A stretch of DNA of 60,558 bases from assembly GCA_035544515.1 (NCBI GenBank), contig DATKEG010000184.1, positions 1 through 60,558 of the forward strand, in the 5' to 3' direction. The stretch is from DATKEG01 sp035544515 (GTDB lineage Bacteria > Acidobacteriota > Vicinamibacteria > Fen-336). Numbering within the stretch: position 1 is the first letter of the stretch; each line of letters begins with the position of its first letter. Of the stretch, positions 9,610 through 18,002 are shown one piece after another. The notes under the pieces were generated by a model. The model did no database searches. It was not told the DNA's origin and saw only the letters and a list, made by a program, of their open reading frames with translations. A program made the position numbers and the translations under genes.

Positions 9610-10452
9610 ATGGAGAGCGCCTCCGCCCGCATCGCCAGAGAGAGCGGCAGCAGCTTCTACTACGCCTTCCGGATCCTCCCGCGCGAGAAGCGCCGCGCCA
9701 TCGAAGCACTCTACTCCTTCTGCCGGGTGGTGGACGACTGCGTGGACGAGCCGGGCGGCGAGGGGGAAGCGGGGCTCCTCCGCTGGCTCGACGAGGCGTA
9801 CCGCTGCTATCAGGGCCGGCCGACGACCCCCCTCGGCCGCGACCTCGCGGAGGCGCTCTTCCAGTTCCCCATCCCGCGCGCCTGCTTCGAGGACATCGTG
9901 GGCGGGTGCCGCATGGACCTCGTGGTGACGCGGTACGCGACGTTCGCCGACCTGCGCGTCTACTGCGAGCGCGTGGCCTCCGCGGTGGGCCTGGCCGCGA
10001 TCGAGGTCTTCGGGTACCGCCATCCCGACACCCGGCGCTACGCGGTGGAGCTGGGCGTGGCCTTGCAGCTCACGAACATCCTCCGAGACCTCGGACCCGA
10101 CGCGGCGCGGGGCCGCCTCTACGTGCCCGTCGAGGACCTGCGGCGCGACGGCGTCGGCGAGGAGGAGTTCCTCTGCGGGGCGGCTCACCACGTGGCGCCG
10201 GCCCCGGCGCTGCTCCCGCTGCTGCGTTCCCAGGCCAGGCGCGCGCGGGCGCAGTACGAGGCGGCCCGATCCCTGCTCCCGCGCGAGGACCGCGCCGCGA
10301 TGGCGCCGGCCGAGATCATGGCCGCCGTCTATCGCTGCCTGCTCGACCGGGTCGAGGCGGGCGGCTTCCCGTTCCGGCGGCGCGTCGCGCTGTCCCGGCC
10401 GCGGCGGGCCTGGATCGCCCTGCGCGCCCTCCTGCGCAGCCGGCGCCCATGA
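9610..10452 (+). CDS. hpnD: Presqualene diphosphate synthase HpnD
   Basis: 280 residues, same fold as HpnC. First Asp-rich motif is RVVDDCVDEPGG, second is NILRDLGPDAARGRLYVP; SSFYYAFRILPREKR at the N-terminus is typical. It condenses two farnesyl diphosphates to presqualene diphosphate. The stop codon overlaps the hpnE start (ATGA at 10449-10452), so hpnE is translationally coupled. The paired hpnC/hpnD arrangement is the diagnostic context. Confidence 0.93.
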   Translation: MESASARIARESGSSFYYAFRILPREKRRAIEALYSFCRVVDDCVDEPGGEGEAGLLRWLDEAYRCYQGRPTTPLGRDLAEALFQFPIPRACFEDIVGGCRMDLVVTRYATFADLRVYCERVASAVGLAAIEVFGYRHPDTRRYAVELGVALQLTNILRDLGPDAARGRLYVPVEDLRRDGVGEEEFLCGAAHHVAPAPALLPLLRSQARRARAQYEAARSLLPREDRAAMAPAEIMAAVYRCLLDRVEAGGFPFRRRVALSRPRRAWIALRALLRSRRP

Positions 10453-11801
10453 AGGTCGTGGTGATCGGCGGAGGGTTCGCGGGCCTGTCCGCCGCCATCG
10501 CGCTGCAGGAGCGCCGCCACGAGGTGCGGCTGCTCGAGCGCCGCGGCGTGCTCGGCGGCCGGGCGACGTCGTACCGCGACGCGGTGTCCGGCGAGGACGT
10601 GGACAACGGCACGCATCTCATGGTCGGCGCGTATCACGCGACGCTCGACCTCGTCCGGAGGGCGGGCGCGGCCGACCTGCTGCTGGCCCAGGACGACCTG
10701 CGCCTCGACTACGTGGACGAGAGGGGACCGAGCTCGCTGGAGTGCCCGCCCCTGCCCGCGCCGCTGCACCTCGTGGCCGGGATCCTCTCCCTGCGCGTTC
10801 CCTGGCGCGTCCGCCTGCAGGCTCTCCGCTTCGGCCTGGCCGCGCGGCGGGGCCGCCCCCCGACGGGCCTGACCCTGGCCGAATGGTTCCGCCGCACCGG
10901 ACAGGGCGCGGAGACACGCGCGCTCCTCTGGGACCCCCTGGCCACCGCGATCCTGAACGAGACGCCCGAGAAGGCCGCGGCCGTGCTCTTCCATCGCGTC
11001 TTTTGCGAGGCGTTCCTGCGCGACAGCCGCGACTCGCGCCTCGTCTTCCTGCGTCGCGGGTACGGGGAGCTGCACGAGCGGCTCGCGCGCTACTTCCTGG
11101 GCCGCGGCGGGCGGGTCTGCCGCCGCGCGCGGGCGGAGGCGATCGAGGTGGAGGAGGGGCGGGCGGTCGCCGTGCGCTACTCCCAGCGGCCGCAGTCGAA
11201 GGTGGCAATCCGCGGGGGCGAGCCGGGGGTGCCCTGCCGGGTCGAGGCCGAGGCGGTCGTCTCCGCGGTCCCCTGGCACGCGCTGCCGCCGCTGCTGCCC
11301 GAGGACTGGCGCGTCCGGCCGCCGCTGGACGCGCTCGCCCTTCTACGCGGCTCGCCCATCGTATCCGTCGAGATGTGGCTCGACCGCGTGGTGGTGGACC
11401 GCCCGATGGTGGGGCTGCGCCACAGCGAGGTCGAGTGGGTGTTCGACAAGGGGCGGCTCTTCGGACGGGCGGGTGCGCCCCAGCACCTCGCCTTCATCAT
11501 CAGCGCGGCCACCCGCAGCGCGCCCCGGCCCAACGCCGAGCTCACCCAGGCCGCCGAGGCCGCCCTGCGCCGCTACTTCCCGGCCATGGCGGGGGCGGCC
11601 GTCACGCGCGCGCTGGTCATCCGCGAGGCCGATGCGACGTTCGCCTCCGATCCGGCGGCGGAGGCGCTGCGCCCGGGCGTGCGCACGCCCATCGCCGGAC
11701 TGTACCTGGCGGGGGACTGGACCGACACGGGCCTGCCGGCCACCATCGAGGGCGCGGTCCGCAGCGGCCTGGTCGCCGCGCAAGCCGTGGAGGTCCGTTG
11801 A
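10449..11801 (+). CDS. hpnE: Hydroxysqualene dehydroxylase HpnE
   Basis: 450 residues from ATG 10449, which overlaps the hpnD stop. An FAD-binding amine-oxidase/phytoene-desaturase-type protein: N-terminal VVVIGGGFAGLSAAIALQ, DNGTHLMVGAY, and the C-terminal FAD-contact YLAGDWTDTGLPATIEGAVRSG. HpnE removes the hydroxyl of hydroxysqualene to give squalene, closing the HpnD-HpnC-HpnE route. No squalene-hopene cyclase is in this window, so the fate of squalene (hopanoid or other) is not shown here. The open frame extends upstream into hpnD, but the coupled ATG and the immediate dinucleotide-binding motif fix the start. Confidence 0.93.
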   Translation: MKVVVIGGGFAGLSAAIALQERRHEVRLLERRGVLGGRATSYRDAVSGEDVDNGTHLMVGAYHATLDLVRRAGAADLLLAQDDLRLDYVDERGPSSLECPPLPAPLHLVAGILSLRVPWRVRLQALRFGLAARRGRPPTGLTLAEWFRRTGQGAETRALLWDPLATAILNETPEKAAAVLFHRVFCEAFLRDSRDSRLVFLRRGYGELHERLARYFLGRGGRVCRRARAEAIEVEEGRAVAVRYSQRPQSKVAIRGGEPGVPCRVEAEAVVSAVPWHALPPLLPEDWRVRPPLDALALLRGSPIVSVEMWLDRVVVDRPMVGLRHSEVEWVFDKGRLFGRAGAPQHLAFIISAATRSAPRPNAELTQAAEAALRRYFPAMAGAAVTRALVIREADATFASDPAAEALRPGVRTPIAGLYLAGDWTDTGLPATIEGAVRSGLVAAQAVEVR

Positions 11802-12409
11802 GGCCGCGGTCCGGGGCGGCGTTCCCGAAGGCGCGGTGGCTCGCCGTGGCCTGGCTCGCGGTGTGGCTTCCCTCGTACCTGTGGAAATACGGCTGGCACG
11901 TCTTCCTCAACCTCTGCGACATCGCCGTGATCCTCACCTGCCTCGGCCTCTGGACGGGCAACGCCCTGCTGCTCTCGAGCCAGGCGGTGTCGTCGCTCGT
12001 CGTCGACCTGGCCTGGAACGTGGACCTCGCGGCCCGCGCCCTGACCGGCCGGCACCTCGTGGGCGGGACGGAGTACATGTGGGATCCGAAGTGGCCGGTC
12101 TGGCTGCGCGCGCTCTCCGCTTTCCACGTCGTGCTGCCGCCGGTGCTGATCGGCGCGGTGCGCCGCACCGGCTACGACCGGCGCGCCCTCTTCGTCCAGG
12201 CGGCGGTCGCGCTCGTGGTGATGGTCGTGTCCCGGCTGACGCTGGGGCCGGACGAGAACCAGAACTTCACCTGGCGCGACCCGTTCGTGGGTCGCTCGTG
12301 GGGCCCGGCCGCCGTGCACGTCGGCCTCACCTGGGCCGTGCTGGTGGCCGCCGTCTACTGGCCCACCCACGCGCTCCTGGCGCGCCTGTGGTCCGGCCGC
12401 GGGAAGTAG
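11798..12409 (+). CDS. Six-helix membrane protein coupled to hpnE
   Basis: 203 residues with about six hydrophobic segments and a conserved-looking block GGTEYMWDPKWPVW between helices 3 and 4, plus NQNFTWRDPF in a late loop. I recognise it as a widespread uncharacterised membrane family but know no function. The likely start is TTG 11798, overlapping the hpnE stop (TTGA) with GGAGG four bases upstream, so it belongs to the squalene operon. A role in isoprenoid handling is inference from position only. Confidence 0.7.
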   Translation: MRPRSGAAFPKARWLAVAWLAVWLPSYLWKYGWHVFLNLCDIAVILTCLGLWTGNALLLSSQAVSSLVVDLAWNVDLAARALTGRHLVGGTEYMWDPKWPVWLRALSAFHVVLPPVLIGAVRRTGYDRRALFVQAAVALVVMVVSRLTLGPDENQNFTWRDPFVGRSWGPAAVHVGLTWAVLVAAVYWPTHALLARLWSGRGK

Positions 12410-12451
12410 AACCCCGCGCCTCCGCGCGCGCCGTCCCGCCGAGCTGGCCGC

Positions 12452-13189
12452 TCAGAAGCGCACGCGCCGCATGACCGCGCGCGGGAGCAGGCGGATGGCC
12501 AGCATGACCCAGCGCCACACCCCGGGGACCCAGACCACGGGCTCGCCGCGCTCGATCGCGCGCAGGACGAGCGGCGCCACCCGGTCGGGCTCGCCGGCGA
12601 ACGGCGGCGCGGGCAGGCCTTCGGTCATGGACGTGCGCACGAACCCGGGCTTCACGCACACCGTGCGCAGGCCCTGGCCGCGGAAGCGGTGGTCCAGGCC
12701 CTCGAGATAGCGGCTGAGGCCCGCCTTGGCCGCTCCATAGAGCACCACCGGCTTGCGGCCGCGCTCCCCGGCCACCGAGCTGAAGACGCAGAGCGTCCCG
12801 CCGCCGCGCGCGAGCAGGCGCCGCCGCGCGTGCTCGCAGAAGACCACCGTGTTGGTGAAGTCCACCTCCAGGACTTGCCGCGCGAGCTCGACGTCCTCCT
12901 CGAGGCGGTCCTGGGTGGCGAACAACCCCGCGGTCACCACCACGGCGTCCAGCCCGCCCAGGGCCGCCTCCGCCGCCTCGAGCGCGGGCGCGAACGTCTC
13001 GGGACGCGCCAGGTCGCACGAGGCCACGCGCACCGGCCCGTGCCCGCCGCGGACCTCCAGGTCGTGCGCGCTCTTCTCCAGGTCCGCGGGGTGGCGGCCG
13101 AGCAGGAAGAGCTCGTGGCCGCTCTCCGCCATGAGCCGGGCCAGGGCCCGGCCCATCCCGCGGGTGGCGCCCAGGAAGGCGACCCTCAT
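12452..13189 (-). CDS. Short-chain dehydrogenase, DprE2-like
   Basis: 245 residues of the classical SDR family: cofactor motif FLGATRGMGRAL, VVVTAGLF, catalytic Ser in VFSSVAGERG and YGAAKAGLSRYLEG (YxxxK). It lies 13 bases downstream of a DprE1-like FAD oxidase in the same operon. In actinobacteria DprE1 and DprE2 together epimerise decaprenyl-phosphoryl-ribose to the arabinose form, DprE2 being the NADH-dependent reductase. The pair order here is the same, so a lipid-linked sugar 2'-epimerase is plausible; substrate is not known. It converges on the squalene operon (42-base gap). Confidence 0.75.
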   Translation of the reverse strand: MRVAFLGATRGMGRALARLMAESGHELFLLGRHPADLEKSAHDLEVRGGHGPVRVASCDLARPETFAPALEAAEAALGGLDAVVVTAGLFATQDRLEEDVELARQVLEVDFTNTVVFCEHARRRLLARGGGTLCVFSSVAGERGRKPVVLYGAAKAGLSRYLEGLDHRFRGQGLRTVCVKPGFVRTSMTEGLPAPPFAGEPDRVAPLVLRAIERGEPVVWVPGVWRWVMLAIRLLPRAVMRRVRF

Positions 13190-13202
13190 GCGCGCGCCCG
13201 CG

Positions 13203-14573
13203 TCAGGGCCGGTCGCCGAGCAGGCGCACGGACTGGGCGCTGCGCAGCCGTCCCTGCGCGTCCCAGGCGCGGCGGATGCGCGTCCATTCCGGCAGGCGTG
13301 GCTCCATGGCCCGGTACCGCTCGGGCCGCGTGAACTGGTCCTTGGCCAGGTACACCCGCCCCCCCTCGGCGATGACCAGCTCGTTGAGCGCGTCCACCAG
13401 CCCGGGCGTGTCGTCCCGGACCGGGATGTCGAGCGCGATCGAGATGCCGCGCAAGGGGAACGAGAGCAGACCGAAGCCCTCGTCGCCGCAGTCCTTGATC
13501 ACGCACAACATGGAGGCGCCGCCGCGCGCGGTGAGCCGCTCGAGAAAGCGCCGGGCCGCCCCGCGTCCGGCCGACTCGGGCAGCACGCACTGGTATTGCG
13601 TGAACCCGCGCCGCCCATACATCCGGTTCCAGTGCCCGATCGCGTCCAGGGGGTAGAAGAACGCCTCCGGGTGCAGGATGCCCCGCTTCGAGCGGCCCCG
13701 CTGTTTGCGGTAGTAGAGCGCGTTGAACGCGCGCACGCTCCAGCGGTTGAGCACCCACTCGGGGAGCACGAACGGGACCGCGGGCCGGCGCAGCGGGGGC
13801 GGCGGTCGCGGCGGGGCCTCGGACGGCTCCGCCCAGCGGCCCCGCATGAGGAGGCCGCGGCCCATCCCGGCGCCGCGCGAGAGGCAGTCGATCCAGCCCA
13901 TGGTGTAGGGCCAGGCCCCGCCCGATTCCTTGAGCGCGTCCACGAAGCGATCGATGTCCGGTATCCGCTCGCTCTCGGCGTAGATCCAGGACGACGGCAC
14001 GCGCGCGAGAGAACACTCCACTTCCAGCACGTGGCCGGTGAGGCCCATCCCGCCCACGGTGGCGCGGAACAGGTCCGGCTCGACCTCGCGCGAGCACTCC
14101 AGGATGCGCCCGTCCGCCACGCGCATCCTCAGCTTCAGGAGGTGGTTGCCGAACGAGCCCGTGCGATGGTGCGCCTTGCCGTGCACGTCGGCCGCCACCA
14201 TGCCGCCGAGCGTGATGAACTGCGTGCCGGGGCAGACGGGGTCGTAGAACCCGCGCGGCAGGAACACGCGGTTGATCTCGCGCAGCGAAAGGCCCGCTTC
14301 CGCGCGCAGGGTGCCGGTGGCCGCGTGGAAGGACAGGATTCGGTCCGCCAGGGGCGTCGCCGCCACCACCGGATGGCTCGGGGGCGGCAACGAGGAGTCG
14401 CCGTACGAGCGTCCCAGGCCGCGGCAGAGGACGGCGTCGCGCGTCAGCGCTTCGAGGTCCTCGGAACGGACCTCGCGCCCGGGCCGCGGCACGCGTCCCC
14501 AGCCCCACAACTGCGGCGCGCCCGCGCGGCCCCGGCGCACGGCGGGCTCCGTCAAGGCCTCGGCAGCCGTCAC
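13203..14573 (-). CDS. FAD-binding oxidoreductase, DprE1-like
   Basis: 456 residues of the vanillyl-alcohol-oxidase/PCMH flavoprotein family. RGLGRSYGDSS near residue 52 is the pyrophosphate loop; FITLGGMVAADVHGKAHHRTGSFG matches the DprE1 HGKNHH-GSFG segment, and WPYTMGWIDCL follows. The C-terminal GRVYLAKDQFTRPERYRAM also fits. DprE1 oxidises the 2'-OH of decaprenyl-phosphoryl-ribose. GTG 14573 follows GGAAGAGG. The operon partner is the SDR above. Whether arabinose or another pentose is made in this organism cannot be read from the sequence. Confidence 0.78.
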   Translation of the reverse strand: MTAAEALTEPAVRRGRAGAPQLWGWGRVPRPGREVRSEDLEALTRDAVLCRGLGRSYGDSSLPPPSHPVVAATPLADRILSFHAATGTLRAEAGLSLREINRVFLPRGFYDPVCPGTQFITLGGMVAADVHGKAHHRTGSFGNHLLKLRMRVADGRILECSREVEPDLFRATVGGMGLTGHVLEVECSLARVPSSWIYAESERIPDIDRFVDALKESGGAWPYTMGWIDCLSRGAGMGRGLLMRGRWAEPSEAPPRPPPPLRRPAVPFVLPEWVLNRWSVRAFNALYYRKQRGRSKRGILHPEAFFYPLDAIGHWNRMYGRRGFTQYQCVLPESAGRGAARRFLERLTARGGASMLCVIKDCGDEGFGLLSFPLRGISIALDIPVRDDTPGLVDALNELVIAEGGRVYLAKDQFTRPERYRAMEPRLPEWTRIRRAWDAQGRLRSAQSVRLLGDRP

Positions 14574-14591
14574 GATGGCCCACCTCTTCCG

Positions 14592-16193
14592 CTAGACAAG
14601 GCGCCCAGCCTGCTTTCCCTCGCCGGCGCGCAACGCGTCGAGGCGGCCCTGGTCGGCCGCCGAGTGGTCGACGTGGACCATGGCCTCGGCCACCGCGTGG
14701 TGGCCGGCCTCCTCCGCGATGAGGCGGTGCATGGCCTGGCAGACGCGCCGGTAGCTCGGATGTCCCTGCGGCGTCGTGCGCAGCTCGATCAGGTGCATGG
14801 CCGCGCGCGCGTTGAGCGCCATGTAGAAGCGGATGCGGTAGGCCATGGGCAGGGCGTAGGAGGCCACCGCCTCGAGCCCCGCGTCCCGGAGGGCGTCGTA
14901 GAGCGGGGCCGCGGCACCCATCACCCGATGCCAATCGGCACCCGCCCCGACCTCCTCCACCAGCGCGGGGGTGGCGTAGCCGTGGCGCGGCGTGAGCGGC
15001 TGCCAGTCGAGCGTGAGCAGCCGGTGGCGTTGCAGGTCGCGGAACGCGCCGTAGTCGGTCACCACGTCGAACCGGTAGGTCGCGTGCTCGAAGGCGCGGC
15101 CGGGACGGTGCCGGCGGTTGGCGCGGCGATCGCCGGCGCAGGCGCGCAGGACGCGTGCCCGCTCCTGCGTGGACATGGCCCGCGCCCGGCGCAGGAGCTC
15201 GTCGAAGGGCAGATGGGAGGCGGGATAGAGGGCCGCGGCCACCACCTTCATCTCGCCGTCCGGATCGTGGTCGGCGAGCACCACCTCCGGGCGCGGGGGG
15301 GCCTCGCCGTCGAGCACCTCCGCGGCCAGCGCCTCCACCGTGGCACGGGTCTCGGCGAGATAGGCGCTCGTGCGCAGGCCACGGTCCGCGCGGTCCACGC
15401 GCGTGAGGAAGGCGGGTATCACCTGGCGCAGCTCCACGAGCAGCGCGTCCGCGCAGCTCCGCGCCTCGGCCAGGGGGTGCGCCCGCAGGCGGACGAGCAG
15501 CTGCTCGTAGGCCTGTCCCGAGCCGAAGATGCCGACGTTCGACCGCGTGGCCGCGGGCAGCAGGCCGCGCAGGGCGTCGAGGGCGCGGGCGCGGACGGTG
15601 GCTTCGTACGCCGCCGGCGAGCCGCCGGGCGCGGCCGGACTCTCGCGCTTGAGCCAGGACACCGTGGGCTCGATCCAGCGGCTGTAGGTCTCGAACGCGG
15701 CGTCGAGCCCTGCGACGTACCGCGCCTCCAGGGCGGGGAAGGCGCCCAGCTCCGGGGGCACCACGTAGCGCCAGTGGCCGCCGTCGCGCTGGGTGTACGG
15801 GACGTAACGCGTGGACTGCTCGAGGTAGGCCATGAGGCGGCCCCACTCCAGGACCTTCGTCAGCAGGTTGGAGGCGCCCTCCACCGCCACGTGCGCACCG
15901 CCGAGCTGCGCCACGGAATCGTCGCCGTATTCGGACAGGACGCGCTGGAAGAGCTTCTCCGAGCGCTGCACGCCGACCGTGCCGGCCCCCGCCGAGACGG
16001 GCAGGCCGTCCAGGAACTCGTCGAGGAACAGCCGCCGGAGTGACTTCGACGAGCGCGAGTAGCGCGCGAACAGCGCCGCCTTCACCACCTCGGGCAGGTT
16101 CCGCAGCGCGAAGACCGGCCGGTCGACGTTGGTGAAGTAGGGATCGAGCGCCCGGCGCTCGTCCTCCGTGAAGGCCGGCGCCTCAGGCCTCAT
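14592..16193 (-). CDS. Tandem ThyX-like protein with degenerate signature
   Basis: 533 residues, twice the length of a ThyX flavin-dependent thymidylate synthase. The N-terminal half (to about 270) has GASNLLTKVLEWGRLMAYLEQSTRYVPY, corresponding to the RHRxxSxNExSxRY region with the RHR lost; the C-terminal half has YGAFRDLQRHRLLTLDWQPLTPRHGY, keeping RHR but losing the NExS part, then ALPMAYRIRFYMALNARAAMHLIELRTTPQGHPSYR, the typical C-terminal block. Each half thus keeps part of the motif. Activity in dTMP synthesis is uncertain; the halves may form one composite site. Its first 11 bases overlap the end of def. Confidence 0.72.
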   Translation of the reverse strand: MRPEAPAFTEDERRALDPYFTNVDRPVFALRNLPEVVKAALFARYSRSSKSLRRLFLDEFLDGLPVSAGAGTVGVQRSEKLFQRVLSEYGDDSVAQLGGAHVAVEGASNLLTKVLEWGRLMAYLEQSTRYVPYTQRDGGHWRYVVPPELGAFPALEARYVAGLDAAFETYSRWIEPTVSWLKRESPAAPGGSPAAYEATVRARALDALRGLLPAATRSNVGIFGSGQAYEQLLVRLRAHPLAEARSCADALLVELRQVIPAFLTRVDRADRGLRTSAYLAETRATVEALAAEVLDGEAPPRPEVVLADHDPDGEMKVVAAALYPASHLPFDELLRRARAMSTQERARVLRACAGDRRANRRHRPGRAFEHATYRFDVVTDYGAFRDLQRHRLLTLDWQPLTPRHGYATPALVEEVGAGADWHRVMGAAAPLYDALRDAGLEAVASYALPMAYRIRFYMALNARAAMHLIELRTTPQGHPSYRRVCQAMHRLIAEEAGHHAVAEAMVHVDHSAADQGRLDALRAGEGKQAGRLV

Positions 16194-16731
16194 GGTCGTC
16201 GTCGCGGGTCGGCTCGTGGAAGCGGGCGAGCTCGCGCAGGAACGACAGGCTGCGCAGGTCGTCCATGCGGTCGAGGTAGACGCCGCCGTCGAGGTGGTCG
16301 CACTCGTGCTGGAGGACGCGCGCGAAGAAGCCCTGCGCCTCCAGGTCGATCGCCTGGCCCTGGCGGTCGAGCGCCCGCAGCCGCACGCGGCGGTGGCGCG
16401 GCACGACGCCGCGCAGGTCGGGTACGGAGAGGCAGCCCTCCCAGCCGGGGACCATCTCGTCGCCGATCGGGGCGAGGCGCGGGTTGACGATCGCCATCAG
16501 CGGCACCGGCTCGCGCGCGCGCTGGTCGGACCCCGGCACCTCGAGCACGGCCACCCGCAACCCGACGTGCACCTGCGGGCCGGCCAGCCCCACCCCGTCG
16601 TATTCGTGCATGGTCTCGACCATGTCGTCGAGCAGGCGCTGGAGCTCCGGGGAGCTGACCTTCTCCGCCGGCACCTCGCGGGCCGTGGCGCGGATGGCGG
16701 GATGGCCGAGGCGGGCGACCTTCAGGATCAT
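16183..16731 (-). CDS. def: Peptide deformylase
   Basis: 182 residues. All three metal motifs are visible: GVGLAGPQV (motif 1, Gly-Pro instead of the usual Ala-x), EGCLSVPD (Cys ligand) and QHECDHLDG (HExxH). It removes the N-formyl group from nascent proteins at the ribosome. ATG 16731 shares a base with the stop of the upstream pseudoprotease gene (TAATG), and the stop lies inside the start of the thyX-like gene, so the three are one co-translated unit. Methionyl-tRNA formyltransferase is not in the window. Confidence 0.95.
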   Translation of the reverse strand: MILKVARLGHPAIRATAREVPAEKVSSPELQRLLDDMVETMHEYDGVGLAGPQVHVGLRVAVLEVPGSDQRAREPVPLMAIVNPRLAPIGDEMVPGWEGCLSVPDLRGVVPRHRRVRLRALDRQGQAIDLEAQGFFARVLQHECDHLDGGVYLDRMDDLRSLSFLRELARFHEPTRDDDHEA

Positions 16732-17627
16732 TACTTGTAGAACTCGTCGCGGTCCCCGGCCATGACCTCGACCACGCGGATGGCGCCGTCGCGGAGCACC
16801 TGCAGGCTGATCGACTCGCCGGGCGCGCGCTTCCACAGCGCCGCGTACAGCTCGCGCAGCGAGGCCACGGTGTGGCCGTCCACGGAGAGGATGAGGTCTC
16901 CGCGGGCCAGGCCGGCCTGCTCGCCCGGCCCGCCGGGCACGACCCCCGTCAGGGCCACGCCGCCGTCGTAGGCCTGCGGGTAGATCCCCGTCCAGGCCCG
17001 CGCGGGTCGGTCGGGGTCGGGCGTCTCGGCCTCCAGCGCCTCGCGCCGCCGGAGGTAGAGGTCGATGGGGATGGCCAGGCTGTAGCGGCCCACCGCGGCC
17101 AGGCTCAGCGAGACGATGCCCACGAGGCGGCCTTCCGAGTCGAACAGGGGCGCGCCCGCGAGCCCGGGATTGATGGCGGTGGTCATGATGGCGCGGTCGA
17201 GCATGTACTCCCAGAACGCCTCGAAGGGGCCGACGATGCAGACGTGGCCGGTGGCGCCCTTGCGCTCACCCTTGCTGGTGCAGGTGAGGAGGAAAACCGA
17301 CTCGCCCGGCGCCACCTCGTCGTGCTCCCGCAGGCGCGCGGGCCTGAGCGGGGGCCCGTCCACGGTGAGGAGCGCGAGGCCGGTCTCGTGGTCCACGCGG
17401 AAACGGCGCACGTCGCGCGGGCGTCCGTCGGCTCCCGCGAGCTGGACCCGGGAGGCTCCCAACACCAGGTAGTGCGCGGTCAGGACGTGATGCACGCCCA
17501 CGGCGACGGCCGCGCCCATGCGCTCTTCGCCCAGCACGGCGGCCGAGGGGTGGCGGCGCGGCACCTGGCTGCGCAGGAAGGCCGTCGACGGTGTCGTCTC
17601 GCGCGGCACGGCCACGGAGCAGTCCAG
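16731..17627 (-). CDS. HtrA-like pseudoprotease with C-terminal PDZ domain
   Basis: About 298 residues: a trypsin-like S1C domain followed by a PDZ domain (TGVVPGGPGEQAGLARGDLILSVDGHTV). The HtrA active-site segment AINPGNSGGPL is AINPGLAGAPLF here, so the nucleophilic Ser is Ala, and the TNxHVV segment reads VLTAHYLVLGA, so the His is also displaced. It is probably a non-catalytic peptide-binding protein. No signal peptide is obvious. No ATG exists near the start: CTG 17627 sits four bases after GGGAGG, just downstream of a perfect TATAAT; GTG 17615 is the alternative. It is translationally linked to def. Confidence 0.72.
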   Translation of the reverse strand: MDCSVAVPRETTPSTAFLRSQVPRRHPSAAVLGEERMGAAVAVGVHHVLTAHYLVLGASRVQLAGADGRPRDVRRFRVDHETGLALLTVDGPPLRPARLREHDEVAPGESVFLLTCTSKGERKGATGHVCIVGPFEAFWEYMLDRAIMTTAINPGLAGAPLFDSEGRLVGIVSLSLAAVGRYSLAIPIDLYLRRREALEAETPDPDRPARAWTGIYPQAYDGGVALTGVVPGGPGEQAGLARGDLILSVDGHTVASLRELYAALWKRAPGESISLQVLRDGAIRVVEVMAGDRDEFYK

Positions 17628-17649
17628 CGGTCCTCCCGGTGCGTGGAGG

Positions 17650-17655
17650 ATTATA
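17650..17655 (-). promoter_or_regulatory. Consensus -10 TATAAT before the pseudoprotease-def-thyX operon
   Basis: The minus strand reads GCATATAATCCTCC here. A transcript would start near 17643 and leave about 15 bases, including GGGAGG, before the CTG at 17627. No TTGACA-like box lies 17 bases upstream; that stretch is a GC palindrome (GCGGCGCGCCGC). Confidence 0.6.
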
Positions 17656-17697
17656 TGCGCGCCCGGCGGCGCGCCGCGGCCGGAAGGAGGGAGCGGG

Positions 17698-17916
17698 TTA
17701 CTTGGCGCGGTAGGTGATGAGGCCGCGCTTGAGGTCGTAGGGCGAGACACCGACGGTCACGCGGTCGCCGCCGATCACGCGGATCCGGTACTGTCGCATC
17801 TTGCCGTTGAGGCGGGCCAGCACCTCGTGGTTCTCGCCGACCTTCACCTTGTAGTTGCCGCCGGCGAGGACCTCGGTGACGACGCCCTGCAGCTCGATCA
17901 GGTCTTCCTTGCTCAT
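17698..17916 (-). CDS. infA: Translation initiation factor IF-1
   Basis: 72 residues, an S1/OB-fold protein with the usual landmarks: EDLIELQGVVTEVL, NYKVKV, LNGKMRQYRIRVIGGDRVTV and SPYDLKRGLITYR. It binds the ribosomal A site during initiation. ATG 17916 is preceded by AAGGGAGTGTGA. It stands alone, away from the ribosomal protein operon where infA sometimes lies, and is upstream of the pseudoprotease operon on the same strand. Confidence 0.97.
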   Translation of the reverse strand: MSKEDLIELQGVVTEVLAGGNYKVKVGENHEVLARLNGKMRQYRIRVIGGDRVTVGVSPYDLKRGLITYRAK

Positions 17917-18002
17917 TCACACTCCCTTGTATGCCAACCAGGCATTATCCGGCGGATGGCGCCCAGGTGTCCAGGGTATCCTTGGCCGCTCCGGAGGCTC
18001 CG

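Noticed and set aside
17665..17690. Intrinsic terminator after infA (GCGGCGCGCCGC palindrome)
   Set aside because: No T-tract follows, and the sequence overlaps the -10 region of the next operon; in this GC-rich DNA such palindromes are common.
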